Shown piece by piece: positions 27,547 to 42,324 of a stretch of 64,000 nt of DNA. The position numbers and the translations under genes were made by a program. Within the stretch, counting starts at the first letter, position 1. Each line of letters begins with the position of its first letter. The notes beneath the pieces are model-generated. The model was not told where the DNA came from. It did not search any database and saw only the letters and a list, made by a program, of their open reading frames with translations. Origin of the DNA: Calliopsis andreniformis (Eukaryota; Arthropoda; Insecta; Hymenoptera; Andrenidae); assembly GCF_051401765.1 (NCBI RefSeq), contig NW_027480532.1, positions 1,240,001 through 1,304,000 on the forward strand, in the 5' to 3' direction.

Positions 27547-28919
27547 TCAATGTTCAATCCTCAATCCTCAATCCTCAATCCTCAATCGTCAATCTTCAAT
27601 CCTCAATACTCAATCTTCAATCCTCAATCCTCAATCCTCAATCCTCAATCCTCAATCCTCATTCTTCAATCCTCAATACCCAATCCTCAATCTTCAATCC
27701 TCAATCCTCAATCCACAATTCTCAATCTTCAATCCTCAATCCTCAATCCTCATTCATCAATCCTCAATACCCAATCCTCAATCCTCAATCGTCGGTCTTC
27801 AATCCTCAATACTCAATCTTCAATCCTCAATCCTCAATCCTCAATCCTCAATCCTCAATCCTCATTCTTCAATCCTCAATACCCAATCCTCAATCCTCGA
27901 TATATAATCCTCAATCCTGAATCCTCAATTCTCAATCCTCAGTCCTCAGTCCTCAGTCCTCAAACCTCAATCCTCAACCCTCATTCCTCATCCTCAATCC
28001 TCAATCCTCAATCTTCAATCCTCTATCCTCAATCCTCAATACTTAATCTTCAACCCTCAAACCTCAATTCTCAATCCTCAATCCTCAATCCTCAATCCTC
28101 AATCCTCAATCCTCAATCCTCAATTGTCAGTCTTCAATCCTCAATACTTAATCTTCAATCCTCAATCCTCAATCCTCAATCCTCAATCCTCAATTCTCAA
28201 TCCTCAGTCCTCAGTCCTCAGTCCTCAAACCTCAATCCTCAACCCTCATTCCTCATCCTCAATCCTCAATCCTCAATCCTGAATCCTGAATCCTCAATCC
28301 TCAATCTTCAATCCTCAGTACTCAATCTGCAATCCTCAATCCTCAATCCTCAATCCTCAATCCTCATTCTTCAATCCTCAATACCGAATCCTCAATCTTC
28401 AATCCTCAATCCTCAATCCTCAATCCTCATCCCTCAATCCTCAATGTTCAAACTTCAATCCTCAGTCCCAAATCCTCAATCTTCACTCCTCAATACTCAA
28501 CCCTCAATCTTCAATCCTCAATACTCAATCTTCAATCCTCAATCATCAATCCTCAATCCTCAATCCTCAATCCTCATTCTTCAATCCTCAATACCCAATC
28601 CTCAATCTTCAATCCTCAATCCTCAGTCCTCAATTCTCAATCCTCAATCCTCAATCCTCGGACCTCAAACACCAATACTCAACCCTCAGTACTCGTCCTC
28701 AATCCACAGCCCTCAATCCCCAATCCTCAATCTTCAATCATCAATATTCAATCTTCAATCCTGAATCCTCAATCCTCAACCCTCAATGATCAATCCGCAA
28801 TACCCAATCCTCAATCTTCAATCCTCAATCCTCAATCCTCAATCCTCATTCCTCAATCCTCAATCCTCAGACCTCAGACCTCAATCATGAATCCTGAATC
28901 CTCAATCTTCAGCCCTCAG

Positions 28920-29062
28920 TCCTCAACAATCAGTTATCAATCCCCAATCCTCAATAGAATATCCTCAATTCACAGTTTTCGATACCCAATACTCAACCTG
29001 CAATCTTCAAATCTGTATCCACAAACATCAATTCTCATCACTCAACCCTCAACACTCAGTCC
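28920..29062 (+). repeat. Marker block 19, family A
   Basis: AGAATAT is at 28956. U3 copy. The upstream unit reads TCATGAATCC at 28884, where the other A copies read TCTTGAATCC. Confidence 0.92.
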
Positions 29063-30455
29063 CCAATCCACAACACTCAATCCTCAATCCTCAATCTTCA
29101 ATCATCAATATACAACCTTCAGTCCTCAATCCTCAATACTCAATCCTCAATCCTCAATCCTCAATGTTCAATCCGCGATACCCAATCCTCAATGTTCAAT
29201 CCTCAATCCTCAATCCTCAATCCTCAATCCTCAATCCTCAATCCTCAATCTTCAATCCTCAATACTCAATCTTCAATCCTCAATCCTCAATCATCAATCC
29301 TCAATCCTGAATCCTCAATCCTCAATCTTCAATCCTCAATACTCAATCTGCAATCCTCAATCCTCAATCCTCAATCCTCAATCCTCATTCTTCAATCCTC
29401 AATACCGAATCCTCAATCTTCAATCCTCAATCCTCAATCCTCAATCCCCATCCCTCAATCCTCAATGTTCAAACTTCAATCCTCAGTCCCAAATCCTCAA
29501 TCTTCAATCCTCAATACTCAACCCTCAATCTTCAATCCTCAATACTCAATCTTCAATCCTCAATCCTCAATCCTCAATCCTCAATCCTCAATCCTCATTC
29601 TTCAATCCTCAATACCCAATCCTCAATCTTCAATCCTCAATCCTCAGTCCTCAATTCTCAATCCGCAATCCTCAATCCTCAGACCTCAAACATCAATACT
29701 CAACCCTCAGTCCTCGTGCTCAATCCACAACCCTCAATCCTCAATCCTCAGTCCTCAATCCTCAATCCTCAATCTTCAATCCTCAATACTCAATCCTCAA
29801 TCCTCAATACTCAATCCTCAACCCTTAATGTTCTATCCGCAATACCCAATCCTCAATCTTCAATCCTCAATCCTCAATCCTCAATCCTCAATCCTCAATC
29901 CTCAATCCTCAGACCTCAGACCTCAATCTTGAATCCTGAATCCTCAATCTTCAGCGCTCAGTCCTCAACAATCAGTTATCAATCCCCAATCCTCAATCCT
30001 CAATCCTCAATCATCAATCCTCAATCCTCAATCTTCAATCCTCAATACTCAATCTTCAATCCTCAATCCTCAATCCTCAATCCTCAATCCTCATTCTTGA
30101 ATCCTCAATACACAATCCTCAATCCTCAATCCTCAATCCTCAATCCTCAATTCTCAATCCGCAATCCTCAATCCTCAGACCTCAAACATCAATACTCAAC
30201 CCTCAGTCCTCGTCCTCAATCCACAACCCTCAATCCTCAATCCTCAGTCCTCAATCCTCAATCCTCAATCTTCAATCCTCAATACTCAATCTTCAATCCT
30301 CAATCCTCAGTCCTCAAACCTCAATTCTGTATCCTCAATCCTCAATTTTCAATCCTCATTCTTCAATCCTCAATACCCAGTACTCAATCTTCAATCCTCA
30401 ATCCTCAATGTTCAATCCTCAATACCCAATCCTCAATCTTCAATCCTCAATCCTC

Positions 30456-33400
30456 AATCCTCAATCCTCAAACCTCAATCCTCAGTCCTCAAACCTCAAT
30501 CCTGAATCCTCAATCCTGCATCCTCAACCTTCAGCCCTGAGTCCTCAACGATCAGTTGTCAATCCTCAATCCTCAATAGAATATCCTCAATTCACAGTTT
30601 TCAATACTCAATACTCAACCTGCAATCTTCAGATCTCTATCCACAAACATCAATTCTCATCGCTCAACCCTCAATACTCAGTCCCTAATCCTCAATCTTC
30701 AAACCTCAACCCTCAATCCTCAATCCTCAATCATCAATCCTCAATCCTCAATCCTCAATCCTCAATCCTCAATCCTCAATCCTCAATCCTCAATCCTCAA
30801 TCCTCAATCCTCAGTCCCCAGACCTCAATCCTCAATCTTCAATCCTCAAAACTCAATCTTCAATCCTCGATCCTCAATACTCAATCCTCAATACTCAATC
30901 CTCAATCGTCAGTCTTCAATCCTCAATACTCAATCTTCAATCCTCAATCCTCAATCCTCAATCCTCAATCCTCAATCCTCAATTCTCAATCCTCAATACT
31001 CAATCCTCAATCGTCAATCCTCAATCCCCAATTCTCAATCTGCAATCCTCAAACCTCAATCCTCAATCCCCAATCCTCAATCTTCAATCCTCAATACTGA
31101 ATCGTCAATCCTCAATCCTCAATCCTCAATCCTCAATCCTCAATGTTCAATCCGCGATACCCAATCCTCAATGTTCAATCCTCAATCCTCAATCCTCAAT
31201 ACTCAATGCTCAATCATCAATACTCAATCCTCAATCCTCAGTCCCCAAACCTCAATCCTCAACCTTCAATCCTCAATACTCAATCTTCAATCCTCGGTAC
31301 TCAATACTCAATCCTCAATCATCAATCCTCAATCGTCAGTCTTCAATCCTCAATACTCAATCTTCAATCCTCAATCCTCAATCCTCAATTCTCATTCTTC
31401 AATCCTCAATACCCAATCCTCAATCTACAATCCTCAATCCTCAATCCTCAATTCTCAATCCTCAATCCTCAGTCCTCAGTCCTCATTCTTCAATCCTCAA
31501 TACCCAATCCTCAATCCTCAATCTTTAATCCTCAATCCTCAATCCTCAATTCTCAATCCTCAATCCTCAGTCCTCAGTCCTCAAACCTCAATCCTCAACC
31601 CTCATCCCTTATCCACAATCCTCAATCCGCAATCTTCAATCCTCAATCCTCAGTCCTCAATACTCAATCTTCAATCATCGATCCTCAACCCTCAATCCTC
31701 AATCCTCAATCCTCGATCCTCAATCTTCAATCCTCAATCCTCAATCCTCAATCCTCAATTCTCAATCCTCAATCCTGAGTCCTCAGTCCTCAAACCTCAA
31801 TCCTCAACCCTCATCCCTCATCCACAATCCTCAATCCTCAATCTTCAATCCTCAATCCTCAGTCCTCAGTACCCAATCCTCAATCTTCAATCCTCAATCC
31901 TCAATCCACAATTCTCAATCCTCAATCCTCAATCCTCAGACCTCAAACATCAATACACAACCCTCAGACCTTGTCCTCAATCCACAATCCTCAATCTTCA
32001 ATCCTCAATCCTCGATCCTCAATACTCAATCTTCAATCCTCAATTTTCAATCCTCATTCCTCAATCCTCAATACCCTATACTCAATCTTCAATCTTCAAT
32101 CCTCAATCCTCAATCCTCAATTCTCAATCCTCTATCCCCAGTCCTCAGTCCTCAAACCTCAATCCTCAACACTCAGCCCTCATCGTCAATCCTCAATCTT
32201 CAATCCTCAATCCTCAATCTTCAATGCCCAATACTCAATCTTCAATCCTCAATCTTCAATCCTCAATCCTCAGTCCTCAATACTCAATCTTCAATCCTCG
32301 ATCCCCAATCCTCAATCCTCAATCCTCAATCCTCGATCCTCAATCTTCAATCCTCAGTCCCAAATCCTCAATCTTCAATCCTCAATCCTCAGCCCTCAAT
32401 CTTCAATCCTCATTACTCAATCTTCAATCCCCAATTCTCAATCCTCAATCCTCAATCCTCAATCCTCATTCTTCAATCCTCAATACCCAATCCTCAATCT
32501 TCAACCCTCAATCCTCAATCCACAATTCTCAATCCTCAATCCTCAATCCTCAGACCTCAAACATCAATACACAACCCTCAGTCCTTGTCCTCAATCCACA
32601 ACCCTCAATCCTCAATCCTCAATCTTCAATCATCAATATTCAATCTTCAATCCTGAATCCTCAATCCTCAATCCTCAATCCTCAACCCTCAATCCTCAAT
32701 CCTCAATCCTCAATCCTCAATACTCAATCCTCAATCCTCATTCCTCAATCGTCAGTCTTCAATCCTCAGTACTCAATATTCAATCCTCAATTCTCAATCC
32801 TCAATCCTCAATCCTCAATCCTCATTCTTCAATCCTCAATACCCAATCCTCAATCTTCAACCCTCAATCCTCAATCCACAATTCTCAATCCTCAATCCTC
32901 AATCCTCAGACCTCAAACATCAATACACAACCCTCAGTCCTTGTCCTCAATCCACAACCCTCAATCCTCAATCCTCAGTCCTCAATACCCAATCCTCAAT
33001 CTTCAATCCTCAATCCTCAATCCACGATTCTCAATCCTCAATCCTCAATCCTCAGATCTCAAACATCAATACACAACCCTCGGTCTTTGTCCTCAATCCA
33101 CAACCCTCAATCCTCAATCCTCAATCTTCAATCATCAATATTCAATCTTCAATCCTCAATCCTCAATCCTCAATCCTCAACCCTCAATGTTCAATCCGCA
33201 ATACCCAATCCACAATCTTCAATCCTCAATCCCCAAACCTCAATCCTCAATCCTCAATCCTCAATCCTCAATACCAAATCCTCAATCCTCAATCCTCAAT
33301 CCTCAATCCTCAATCCTCGATCCTCAATCCTCGATCCTCAGACCTCAATCCTCATTCTTCAATCCTGAGTACCAAATCCTGAATCTTCAATCCTCAATCC

Positions 33401-33835
33401 TCAAACCTCAATTCTCGATCCTCAATCCTCGATCCTCAGACCTCAAACATTAATACTCAACCCTCACTCCTCGTCCTGAATCCACAACCCTCTATCCTCA
33501 ATCCTCAATCCTCAATCCCCAATCCTGAATCCTCAATCCTCAATCTTCAATCCTTAATACTCAATCTGCAATCCTCAATCCTCAATCCTCAATCCTCAAT
33601 CCTCATTCTTCAATCCACAATACCGAATCCTCAATCTTCAATCCTCAATCCTCACTCCTCAATCCTCATCCCTCAATCCTCAATGTTCAAACTTCAATCC
33701 TCAGTCCCAAGTCCTCAATCTTGAATCCTCAATACTCAACCCTCAATCTTCAATCCTCAATACTCAATCTTCAATCCTCAATCCTCAATCCTCAATCCTC
33801 AATCCTCAATCCTCATTCTTCAATCCTCAATACAC
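30456..33835 (+). repeat. 3,380-bp tandem duplication, copy 1
   Basis: All landmarks from about 30456 recur 3,380 bp downstream (30578/33958, 31143/34523, 31971/35351). Apart from one base (A at 32024, C at 35404) I saw no difference in the parts compared. The unit has one marker (B) and many CTCATCC- and CCTTGTCC-type variant units that are rare in U1 and U2. Confidence 0.9.
30542..30684 (+). repeat. Marker block 20, family B (B1)
   Basis: AGAATAT is at 30578. It starts the first 3,380-bp copy. Confidence 0.92.
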
Positions 33836-36800
33836 AATCCTCAATCCTCAAACCTCAATCCTCAGTCCTCAAACCTCAATCCTGAATCCTCAATCCTGCA
33901 TCCTCAACCTTCAGCCCTGAGTCCTCAACGATCAGTTGTCAATCCTCAATCCTCAATAGAATATCCTCAATTCACAGTTTTCAATACTCAATACTCAACC
34001 TGCAATCTTCAGATCTCTATCCACAAACATCAATTCTCATCGCTCAACCCTCAATACTCAGTCCCTAATCCTCAATCTTCAAACCTCAACCCTCAATCCT
34101 CAATCCTCAATCATCAATCCTCAATCCTCAATCCTCAATCCTCAATCCTCAATCCTCAATCCTCAATCCTCAATCCTCAATCCTCAATCCTCAGTCCCCA
34201 GACCTCAATCCTCAATCTTCAATCCTCAAAACTCAATCTTCAATCCTCGATCCTCAATACTCAATCCTCAATACTCAATCCTCAATCGTCAGTCTTCAAT
34301 CCTCAATACTCAATCTTCAATCCTCAATCCTCAATCCTCAATCCTCAATCCTCAATCCTCAATTCTCAATCCTCAATACTCAATCCTCAATCGTCAATCC
34401 TCAATCCCCAATTCTCAATCTGCAATCCTCAAACCTCAATCCTCAATCCCCAATCCTCAATCTTCAATCCTCAATACTGAATCGTCAATCCTCAATCCTC
34501 AATCCTCAATCCTCAATCCTCAATGTTCAATCCGCGATACCCAATCCTCAATGTTCAATCCTCAATCCTCAATCCTCAATACTCAATGCTCAATCATCAA
34601 TACTCAATCCTCAATCCTCAGTCCCCAAACCTCAATCCTCAACCTTCAATCCTCAATACTCAATCTTCAATCCTCGGTACTCAATACTCAATCCTCAATC
34701 ATCAATCCTCAATCGTCAGTCTTCAATCCTCAATACTCAATCTTCAATCCTCAATCCTCAATCCTCAATTCTCATTCTTCAATCCTCAATACCCAATCCT
34801 CAATCTACAATCCTCAATCCTCAATCCTCAATTCTCAATCCTCAATCCTCAGTCCTCAGTCCTCATTCTTCAATCCTCAATACCCAATCCTCAATCCTCA
34901 ATCTTTAATCCTCAATCCTCAATCCTCAATTCTCAATCCTCAATCCTCAGTCCTCAGTCCTCAAACCTCAATCCTCAACCCTCATCCCTTATCCACAATC
35001 CTCAATCCGCAATCTTCAATCCTCAATCCTCAGTCCTCAATACTCAATCTTCAATCATCGATCCTCAACCCTCAATCCTCAATCCTCAATCCTCGATCCT
35101 CAATCTTCAATCCTCAATCCTCAATCCTCAATCCTCAATTCTCAATCCTCAATCCTGAGTCCTCAGTCCTCAAACCTCAATCCTCAACCCTCATCCCTCA
35201 TCCACAATCCTCAATCCTCAATCTTCAATCCTCAATCCTCAGTCCTCAGTACCCAATCCTCAATCTTCAATCCTCAATCCTCAATCCACAATTCTCAATC
35301 CTCAATCCTCAATCCTCAGACCTCAAACATCAATACACAACCCTCAGACCTTGTCCTCAATCCACAATCCTCAATCTTCAATCCTCAATCCTCGATCCTC
35401 AATCCTCAATCTTCAATCCTCAATTTTCAATCCTCATTCCTCAATCCTCAATACCCTATACTCAATCTTCAATCTTCAATCCTCAATCCTCAATCCTCAA
35501 TTCTCAATCCTCTATCCCCAGTCCTCAGTCCTCAAACCTCAATCCTCAACACTCAGCCCTCATCGTCAATCCTCAATCTTCAATCCTCAATCCTCAATCT
35601 TCAATGCCCAATACTCAATCTTCAATCCTCAATCTTCAATCCTCAATCCTCAGTCCTCAATACTCAATCTTCAATCCTCGATCCCCAATCCTCAATCCTC
35701 AATCCTCAATCCTCGATCCTCAATCTTCAATCCTCAGTCCCAAATCCTCAATCTTCAATCCTCAATCCTCAGCCCTCAATCTTCAATCCTCATTACTCAA
35801 TCTTCAATCCCCAATTCTCAATCCTCAATCCTCAATCCTCAATCCTCATTCTTCAATCCTCAATACCCAATCCTCAATCTTCAACCCTCAATCCTCAATC
35901 CACAATTCTCAATCCTCAATCCTCAATCCTCAGACCTCAAACATCAATACACAACCCTCAGTCCTTGTCCTCAATCCACAACCCTCAATCCTCAATCCTC
36001 AATCTTCAATCATCAATATTCAATCTTCAATCCTGAATCCTCAATCCTCAATCCTCAATCCTCAACCCTCAATCCTCAATCCTCAATCCTCAATCCTCAA
36101 TACTCAATCCTCAATCCTCATTCCTCAATCGTCAGTCTTCAATCCTCAGTACTCAATATTCAATCCTCAATTCTCAATCCTCAATCCTCAATCCTCAATC
36201 CTCATTCTTCAATCCTCAATACCCAATCCTCAATCTTCAACCCTCAATCCTCAATCCACAATTCTCAATCCTCAATCCTCAATCCTCAGACCTCAAACAT
36301 CAATACACAACCCTCAGTCCTTGTCCTCAATCCACAACCCTCAATCCTCAATCCTCAGTCCTCAATACCCAATCCTCAATCTTCAATCCTCAATCCTCAA
36401 TCCACGATTCTCAATCCTCAATCCTCAATCCTCAGATCTCAAACATCAATACACAACCCTCGGTCTTTGTCCTCAATCCACAACCCTCAATCCTCAATCC
36501 TCAATCTTCAATCATCAATATTCAATCTTCAATCCTCAATCCTCAATCCTCAATCCTCAACCCTCAATGTTCAATCCGCAATACCCAATCCACAATCTTC
36601 AATCCTCAATCCCCAAACCTCAATCCTCAATCCTCAATCCTCAATCCTCAATACCAAATCCTCAATCCTCAATCCTCAATCCTCAATCCTCAATCCTCGA
36701 TCCTCAATCCTCGATCCTCAGACCTCAATCCTCATTCTTCAATCCTGAGTACCAAATCCTGAATCTTCAATCCTCAATCCTCAAACCTCAATTCTCGATC

Positions 36801-37215
36801 CTCAATCCTCGATCCTCAGACCTCAAACATTAATACTCAACCCTCACTCCTCGTCCTGAATCCACAACCCTCTATCCTCAATCCTCAATCCTCAATCCCC
36901 AATCCTGAATCCTCAATCCTCAATCTTCAATCCTTAATACTCAATCTGCAATCCTCAATCCTCAATCCTCAATCCTCAATCCTCATTCTTCAATCCACAA
37001 TACCGAATCCTCAATCTTCAATCCTCAATCCTCACTCCTCAATCCTCATCCCTCAATCCTCAATGTTCAAACTTCAATCCTCAGTCCCAAGTCCTCAATC
37101 TTGAATCCTCAATACTCAACCCTCAATCTTCAATCCTCAATACTCAATCTTCAATCCTCAATCCTCAATCCTCAATCCTCAATCCTCAATCCTCATTCTT
37201 CAATCCTCAATACAC
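33836..37215 (+). repeat. 3,380-bp tandem duplication, copy 2
   Basis: This is the near-identical second copy. The junction lies near 33840, where TACACAATCC is followed by TCAATCCTCAAACC. The same TACACAATCC at about 37211 instead leads into TCAATCTTCAATCC, which marks the end of the copy. Such high identity means a very recent duplication or an assembly duplication. Confidence 0.9.
33922..34064 (+). repeat. Marker block 21, family B (B1)
   Basis: AGAATAT is at 33958. Exactly 3,380 bp after block 20 and the same at every base I compared. Confidence 0.92.
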
Positions 37216-37391
37216 AATCCTCAATCTTCAATCCTCAATCCTCATCCCTCAGCCCTCATCCTCAATCCTCAATCCTCAACCCTCAATACTCAATCTTCAA
37301 TACTCGATACTCAGTCATCTATCCTCAATCCTCAGATCTCAAACCTCAATTCTGAATCCTCAGTCCTGAATCCTCAATCTTCGGCCCTCAG

Positions 37392-37534
37392 TCCACAACA
37401 ATCAGTAGTGAATCCTCAATCCTCAATAGAATATCCTCAACTCACAGTTTTCAATACTCAATACTCAATCTGCAGTCTTCAAACCTCTATCCACAAACAT
37501 CAATTCTCATCACTCAACCCTCAACACTCAGTCC
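37392..37534 (+). repeat. Marker block 22, odd type
   Basis: AGAATAT is at 37428. It mixes features: TCGGCCCTCAG as in family C, CTGCAGTC as in D, and the private forms CAGTCCACAACAATC, CAGTAGTGAATCC and CAACTCACAG. It may be an old recombinant or an ancestral form. Confidence 0.85.
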
Positions 37535-38390
37535 TCAATGTTCGATTCTCAATCCTCAATCCTCAATCCTCAATCGTTAATCTTCAATCCCCAATACTCA
37601 ATCTGCAATCCTCAATCCTCAATCCTCAATCCTCAATCCTCATTCTTCAATCCTCAATACCAAATCCTCAATCTTCAATCCTCAATCCTCAATCCTAAAT
37701 TCTCAATCCTCAATCCTCGATCCTCAGACCTTAAACATCAATACTCAACCCTCAGTCCTCGTCCTCAATCCACAACCCTCAATCCTCAATCCTCAATCTT
37801 CAATCATCAATATACAATCTTCAGTCCTCAAGCCTCAATACTCAATCCTCAATCCTCAATCCTCAATGTTCAATCCGCTATACCCAATCCTCAATGTTCG
37901 GTCCTCAATCCTCAATCCTCAATCCTCAATCCTCAATCCTCAATCCTCAATCCTCAATACTCAATCCTCAATCCTCAGTCTCCAAACATCGATCCTCAAT
38001 CTTCAATCCTCAAAACTCAATCTTCAATCCTCGATCCTCAATACTCAATCCTCAATCCTCAATCCTCAATCGTCAGTCTTCAATCCTCAATACTCAATCT
38101 TCAATCCTCAATCCTCAATCCTCAATCCTCAACCCTCATTCCTCAATCCTCATTACCCAATCCTCAATCTTCAATCCTCATTCCTCAATCCTCAATTCTC
38201 AATCCTCAATCCTCAGACCTCAGTCCTCAAACCTCAATCCTCAATCCTCAGCCCTCATCCTCAATCCTCAATCCTCAACCCTCAATCCTCAATCTTCAAT
38301 ACTCGATACTCAATCTTCAATCCTCAATCCTCAGTCCTCAAACATCAATTCTGAGTCCTCAGTCCTGACTCCTCAATCTTCGGCCCTCAG

Positions 38391-38533
38391 TCCTCAACAA
38401 TCAGTTGTCAATCCTCAATCCTCAATAGAATATCCTCAATCCACAGTTTTCAACACTCAATACTCAATCAGCAATCTTCAAACCTCTATCCACAAACATC
38501 AATTCTCATCACTCAACCCTCAACACTCAGTCC
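38391..38533 (+). repeat. Marker block 23, family C
   Basis: AGAATAT is at 38427. A family C variant with TTTTCAACACTC and AATCAGCAATC. It is partner of 42182 at an offset of 3,791. Confidence 0.9.
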
Positions 38534-40700
38534 TCAATGTTCAAGCCTCAATCCTCAATCCTCAATCCTCATTCGTCAATCTTCAATCCTCAATACTCAA
38601 TCTTCGATCCTCAATCCTCAATCCTCAATACTCAATACTCAATCCTCATTCGTCAATCTTCAATCCTCAATACTCAATCTTCGATCCTCAATCCTCAATC
38701 CTCAATACTCAATACTCAATCCTCAATTTTCTATCCTCATTCTTCAATCCTCAATACCCAATACTCAATCTTCAATCTCCAATCCTCAATCCTCAATCCT
38801 CAATCCTCATTCTTCAATCCTCAATACCCAATCCTCAATCTTCAATCCTCAATCCTCAATCCTCAATCCTCAATCCTCAATCCTCAATTTTCAATCCTCA
38901 TTCTTCAATCCTCAATACCCAATATTCAATCTTCAATCTTCAATCCTCAATCCTCAATCCTCAATTCTCAATCCCCTATCCCCAGTCCTCAGTCCTCAAA
39001 CCTCAATCCTCAACCCTCAGCCCTCATTGTCAATCCTCAATCTTCAATCCTCAATCCTCAATCTTCAATGCTCAATACTCAATCTTCAGTCCTCAATCTT
39101 CAATCCTCAATCCTCAGTCCTCAATACTCAATCTTCGACCCTGGATCCTCAATCCTCAATCCTCAATCCTCAATCCTCGATCCTCAATCTTCAATCCTCA
39201 GTCCCATATCCTCAATCTTCAATCCTCAATCCTCAGCCCTCAATCTTCAATCCTCATTACTCAATCTTCAATCCTCAATTCTCAATCCTCAATCCTCAGT
39301 CCTCAGTCCTCAAACCTCAATCCTCAACCCTCATCCCTCATCCACAATCCTCAATCCTCAATCTTCAATCCTCAATCCTCAGTCCTCAATACTCAATCTT
39401 CAATCATCGATCCTCAACCCTCAATCCTCAATCCTCAATCCTCGATCCTCAATCTTCAATCCTCAATCCTCAATCCTCAATCCTCAATTCTCAATCCTCA
39501 ATCCTGAGTCCTCAGTCCTCAAACCTCAATCCTCAACCCTCATCCCTCATCCACAATCCTCAATCCTCAATCTTCAATCCTCAATCCTCAGTCCTCAGTA
39601 CCCAATCCTCAATCTTCAGTCCTCAATCCTCAATCCACAATTCTCAATCCTCAATCCTCAATCCTCAGACCTCAAACATCAATACACAACCCTCAGACCT
39701 TGTCCTCAATCCACAATCCTCAATCTTCAATCCTCAATCCTCGATCCTCAATCCTCAATCTTCAATCCTCAATTTTCAATCCTCATTCCTCAGTCCTCAA
39801 TACCCTATACTCAATCTTCAATCTTCAATCCTCAATCCTCAATCCTCAATTCTCAATCCTCTATCACCAGTCCTCAGTCCTCAAACCTCAATCCTCAACA
39901 CTCAGCCCTCATCGTCAATCCTCAATCTTCAATCCTCAATCCTCAATCTTCAATGCTCAATACTCAATCTTCAGTTCTCAATCTTCAATCCTGAATCCTC
40001 AGTCCTCAATACTCAATCTTCAATCCTGGATCCTCAATCCTCAATCCTCAATCCTCAATCCTCGATCCTCTATCTTCAATCCTCAGTCCCAAATCCTCAA
40101 TCTTCAATCCTCAATCCTCAGCCCTCAATGTTCAATCCTCATTACTCAATCTTCAATCCTCAATTCTCAATCCTCAATCCTCAATCCTCATTCTTCAATC
40201 CTCAATACACAATCCTCAATCCTCAATCCTCAATCCTCAATCCTCAATTCTCAATCCGCAATCCTCAATCCTCAGACCTCAAACATCAATACTCAACCCT
40301 CAGTCCTCGTCCTCAATCCACAAACCTCAATCCTCAATCCTCAGTCCTCAATCCTCAATCCTCAATCTTCAATCCTCGATACTCAATCTTCAATCCTCAG
40401 TCCCAAATCCTCAATCTTCAATCCTCAATCCTCAGCCTTCAATCTTCAATCCTCATTACTCAATCTTCAATCCTCAATTCTCAATCCTCAGTCCTCAATC
40501 CTCAATTCTCAATCCTCAATCCTCAGTCCTCAGTCCTCAAACCTCAATCCTCAACCCTCAGACCTCATCCTCTATCCTCAATCCTCAACCCTCAATCCTC
40601 AACCTTCAATCCTCGATACTCAATATTCAATACTCAATACTCAGTCCTCAAACCTCAATTCCGAATCCTCAATCCTGAATCCTCAATCTTCGGCCCTCAG

Positions 40701-40791
40701 TCCTCAACAATCAATTGTCAATACTCAACCCTCAATAGAATATCCTCAATTCACAGTTTTCAACAATCAATCCCCATTCTTCAATCTTCAA
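40701..40791 (+). repeat. Marker block 24, odd type, truncated
   Basis: AGAATAT is at 40737. It begins with AATCAATTGTCAATACTC, has CCCCATTCTTC like blocks 2 and 29, and breaks off after TTCAATCTTCAA into plain heptamers. The right half (CTCTATCC, ACAAACATC) is missing. Confidence 0.85.
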
Positions 40792-41399
40792 TCCTCAGTC
40801 CTCAATCCTCAATCCTCAATCCCCAATCCTCAATCCTCAATCGTCAATCCTCAATCCTCAATCCTCAATCATCAATCCTCAATCCTCAATCTTCAATCCT
40901 CAATACTCAATCTTCAATCCTCAATCCTCAATCCTCAATCCTCAATCCTCATTCTTCAATCCTCAATACACAATCCTCAATCCTCAATCCTCAATCCTCA
41001 ATCCTCAATTCTCAATCCGCAATCCTCAATCCTCAGACCTCAAACATCAATCCTCAACCCTCAGTCCTCGTCCTCAATCCACAACCCTCAATCCTCAATC
41101 CTCAGTCCTCAATCCTCAATCCTCAATCTTCAATCCTCAATACTCAATCTTCAATCCTCAATCCTCAGTCCTCAATCCTCAATTCTGTATCCTCAATCCT
41201 CAATCTTCAATCCTCATTCTTCAATCCTCAATACCCAGTACTCAATCTTCAATCCTCAATCCTCAATGTTCAATCCTCAATACCCAATCCTCAATCTTCA
41301 ATCCTCAATCCTCAATCCTCAATCCTCAAACCTCAATCCTCAGTCCTCAAACCTCAATCCTGAATCCTCAATCCTGCATCCTCAACCTTCAGCCCTGAG

Positions 41400-41542
41400 T
41401 CCTCAACGATCAGTTGTCAATCCTCAATCCTCAATAGAATATCCTCAATTCACAGTTTTCAATACTCAATACTCAACCTGCAATCTTCAGATCTCTATCC
41501 ACAAACATCAATTCTCATCGCTCAACCCTCAATACTCAGTCC
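41400..41542 (+). repeat. Marker block 25, family B (B1)
   Basis: AGAATAT is at 41436. It is 782 bp before a C block, the normal B-to-C spacing. Followed by AAACCACAACCC instead of AAACCTCAACCC. Confidence 0.92.
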
Positions 41543-42181
41543 CTAATCCTCAATCTTCAAACCACAACCCTCAATCCTCAATCCTCAATCATCAATCCTC
41601 AATCCTCAATCCTCAATCCTCAATCCTCAACCGTCAATCTTCAATCCTCAGACCTCAAACATCAACTCTCAACCCTCAGTCCTCGCCCTCAATCCACAAC
41701 CATCAATCCTCAACGCTCAACCATAAATCCTCAATACTCAACCCTCAACCTTCAATCCTCAATACTCAATCTTCAATCCTCAATCCTCAATCCTCAATCC
41801 TCAATCGTCAATCCTCATTCTTCAATCCTCAATCCTCAATCCTCAGTCCCCAAACCTCAATCCTCAATCATCAATCATCAAAACTCAATCTTCAATCCTC
41901 TATCCTCAATACTCAATCCTCAATCCTCAATCCTCAATCGTCAGTCTTCAATCCTCAGAACTCAATCTTCAATCCTCAATCCTCAATCCTCAATCTTCAA
42001 CCCTCATTCCTCAATCCTCAATCCTCAATCCTCAATCCTCAGCCCTCATCCTCTATCCTCAATCCTCAACCCTCAATCCTCAATGTTCAATACTCGATAC
42101 TCAATCTTTAATCCTCAATCCTCAGTCCTCAAACCTCAATTCTGAGTCCTCAGTCCTGAATCCTCAATCTTCGGCCCTCAG

Positions 42182-42324
42182 TCCTCAACAATCAGTTGTC
42201 AATCCTCAATCCTCAATAGAATATCCTCAATCCACAGTTTTCAATACTCAATACTCAATCAGCAGTCTTCAAACCTCTATCCACAAACATCAATTCTCAT
42301 CACTCAACCCTCAACACTCAGTCC
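42182..42324 (+). repeat. Marker block 26, family C
   Basis: AGAATAT is at 42218. Partner of 53662 at an offset of 11,480. Confidence 0.92.

Larger units (their letters stand above)
27105..30455 (+). repeat. Partial, rearranged higher-order unit U3
   Basis: After the U2 end the array continues with a piece like 23293-23720 (offset 3,830, including marker D at 27404). From about 27560 it continues with a piece like 17430-20322 (offset 10,133; landmarks 17766/27899, 18823/28956, 20445/30578). Marker order is D-A, with B just beyond the edge. Two register-preserving joins therefore built this copy from non-adjacent parts of the unit. Confidence 0.85.
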
